Positions 5,175-5,269 of a stretch of 5,269 nucleotides of DNA are shown here, one piece after another. The stretch spans positions 874 to 6,142 of the forward strand of contig DNNV01000283.1 of assembly GCA_003497505.1 (NCBI GenBank), given 5' to 3'. A program made the translations under genes and the position numbers. The notes beneath the pieces were generated by a model. That model was not told the DNA's origin, did no database searches, and saw only the letters and a list, made by a program, of their open reading frames with translations. This DNA comes from Clostridiales bacterium (GTDB taxonomy: Bacteria > Bacillota > Clostridia > Tissierellales > Sedimentibacteraceae). The stretch's first letter is position 1. Each line of letters begins with the position of its first letter.

Positions 5175-5269
5175 TCAGTGCAGCGGCAATTCCCACAAAT
5201 CCTTTGGCGTATAAATCCGATCAATTTCCGACAGATTAAAGTTCCCCTCAATATCCATAAGCAAGTAGC
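5175..5269 (-). CDS. C-terminal tail of an upstream operon partner, function not recognisable from the fragment
   Basis: On the minus strand an open frame enters at base 5267 and ends with TGA at 5175-5177, giving 30 residues (starting YLLMDIEGNF, ending DLWELPLH). The stop lies 14 bases before the chosen VWA start and overlaps an alternative ATG by one base, the spacing expected of translationally coupled genes. The fragment is too short to name a family. By context, a gene directly upstream of a MIDAS-type VWA protein is often a MoxR-class AAA+ ATPase, so that is the leading guess, but no Walker, sensor or lid motif is visible here. It is truncated by the window edge, and its reality rests on coding-like composition and its tight junction with the VWA gene. 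Confidence 0.62.
   Translation of the reverse strand, partial: YLLMDIEGNFNLSEIDRIYTPKDLWELPLH

Noticed and set aside
4946..5239. Plus-strand open frame of 97 codons opposite the VWA gene
   Set aside because: It lies antisense to a well-supported coding region, has no ribosome site worth noting and encodes a sequence without recognisable domain features.
1..5269. CRISPR array, tRNA or rRNA gene, insertion sequence ends, attachment site
   Set aside because: No regularly spaced repeats, cloverleaf signature, transposase remnant or matching terminal repeats were seen by eye on either strand.

Overview
The window reads as chromosomal DNA from a low-GC, Gram-positive anaerobe of the Clostridia type. 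The evidence is strong AT richness with long A/T runs, strong AGGAGG or GAGGTGA Shine-Dalgarno sites, one clear GTG start, U-tailed hairpin terminators, and the type of AraC/GyrI regulator present. The exact genus cannot be read from this sequence. No tRNA, rRNA, CRISPR array, transposase or phage gene is visible.

Layout, left to right. (1) The 3' end of a plus-strand PAP2-family membrane phosphatase gene (bases 3-260) meets a convergent minus-strand gene at a strong symmetric hairpin (270-310) that can terminate both transcripts. (2) A minus-strand pair follows: a class I SAM-dependent methyltransferase (1305-1907), then an AraC-type activator with a C-terminal GyrI-like ligand-binding domain (327-1190). 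The regulator frame is open for 96 more bases upstream and that stretch encodes a CxxC-x5-C cysteine cluster, so its true start is a real question. (3) A 220-base gap carries the nitrilase terminator and a possible plus-strand promoter with the 19-base spacer typical of MerR-regulated promoters. (4) A single-gene minus-strand unit follows: a carbon-nitrogen hydrolase of the nitrilase superfamily (GTG start, 2128-3009) with its own clear sigma-A-type promoter (3060-3088). (5) A large minus-strand protein of about 645 residues (3223-5160) carries a C-terminal von Willebrand factor A domain with an intact MIDAS metal site. It has its own short terminator (3165-3186). Just upstream is the tail of another minus-strand gene (5175-5269) whose stop lies 14 bases before the chosen VWA start, so the two probably form one operon.

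How they may work together. The VWA protein and its upstream neighbour look like part of an ATPase/VWA remodelling pair, of the kind in which a MoxR-class AAA+ ATPase acts with a VWA partner, but the ATPase itself is outside the window and this is inference. The methyltransferase and AraC/GyrI regulator look like a small-molecule response unit. The nitrilase has its own promoter and terminator and no visible link to its neighbours. The most worthwhile leads are the VWA protein with its poorly characterised N-terminal region, the cysteine-rich extension of the AraC regulator, and the orphan MerR-like promoter that would make only a very short transcript.
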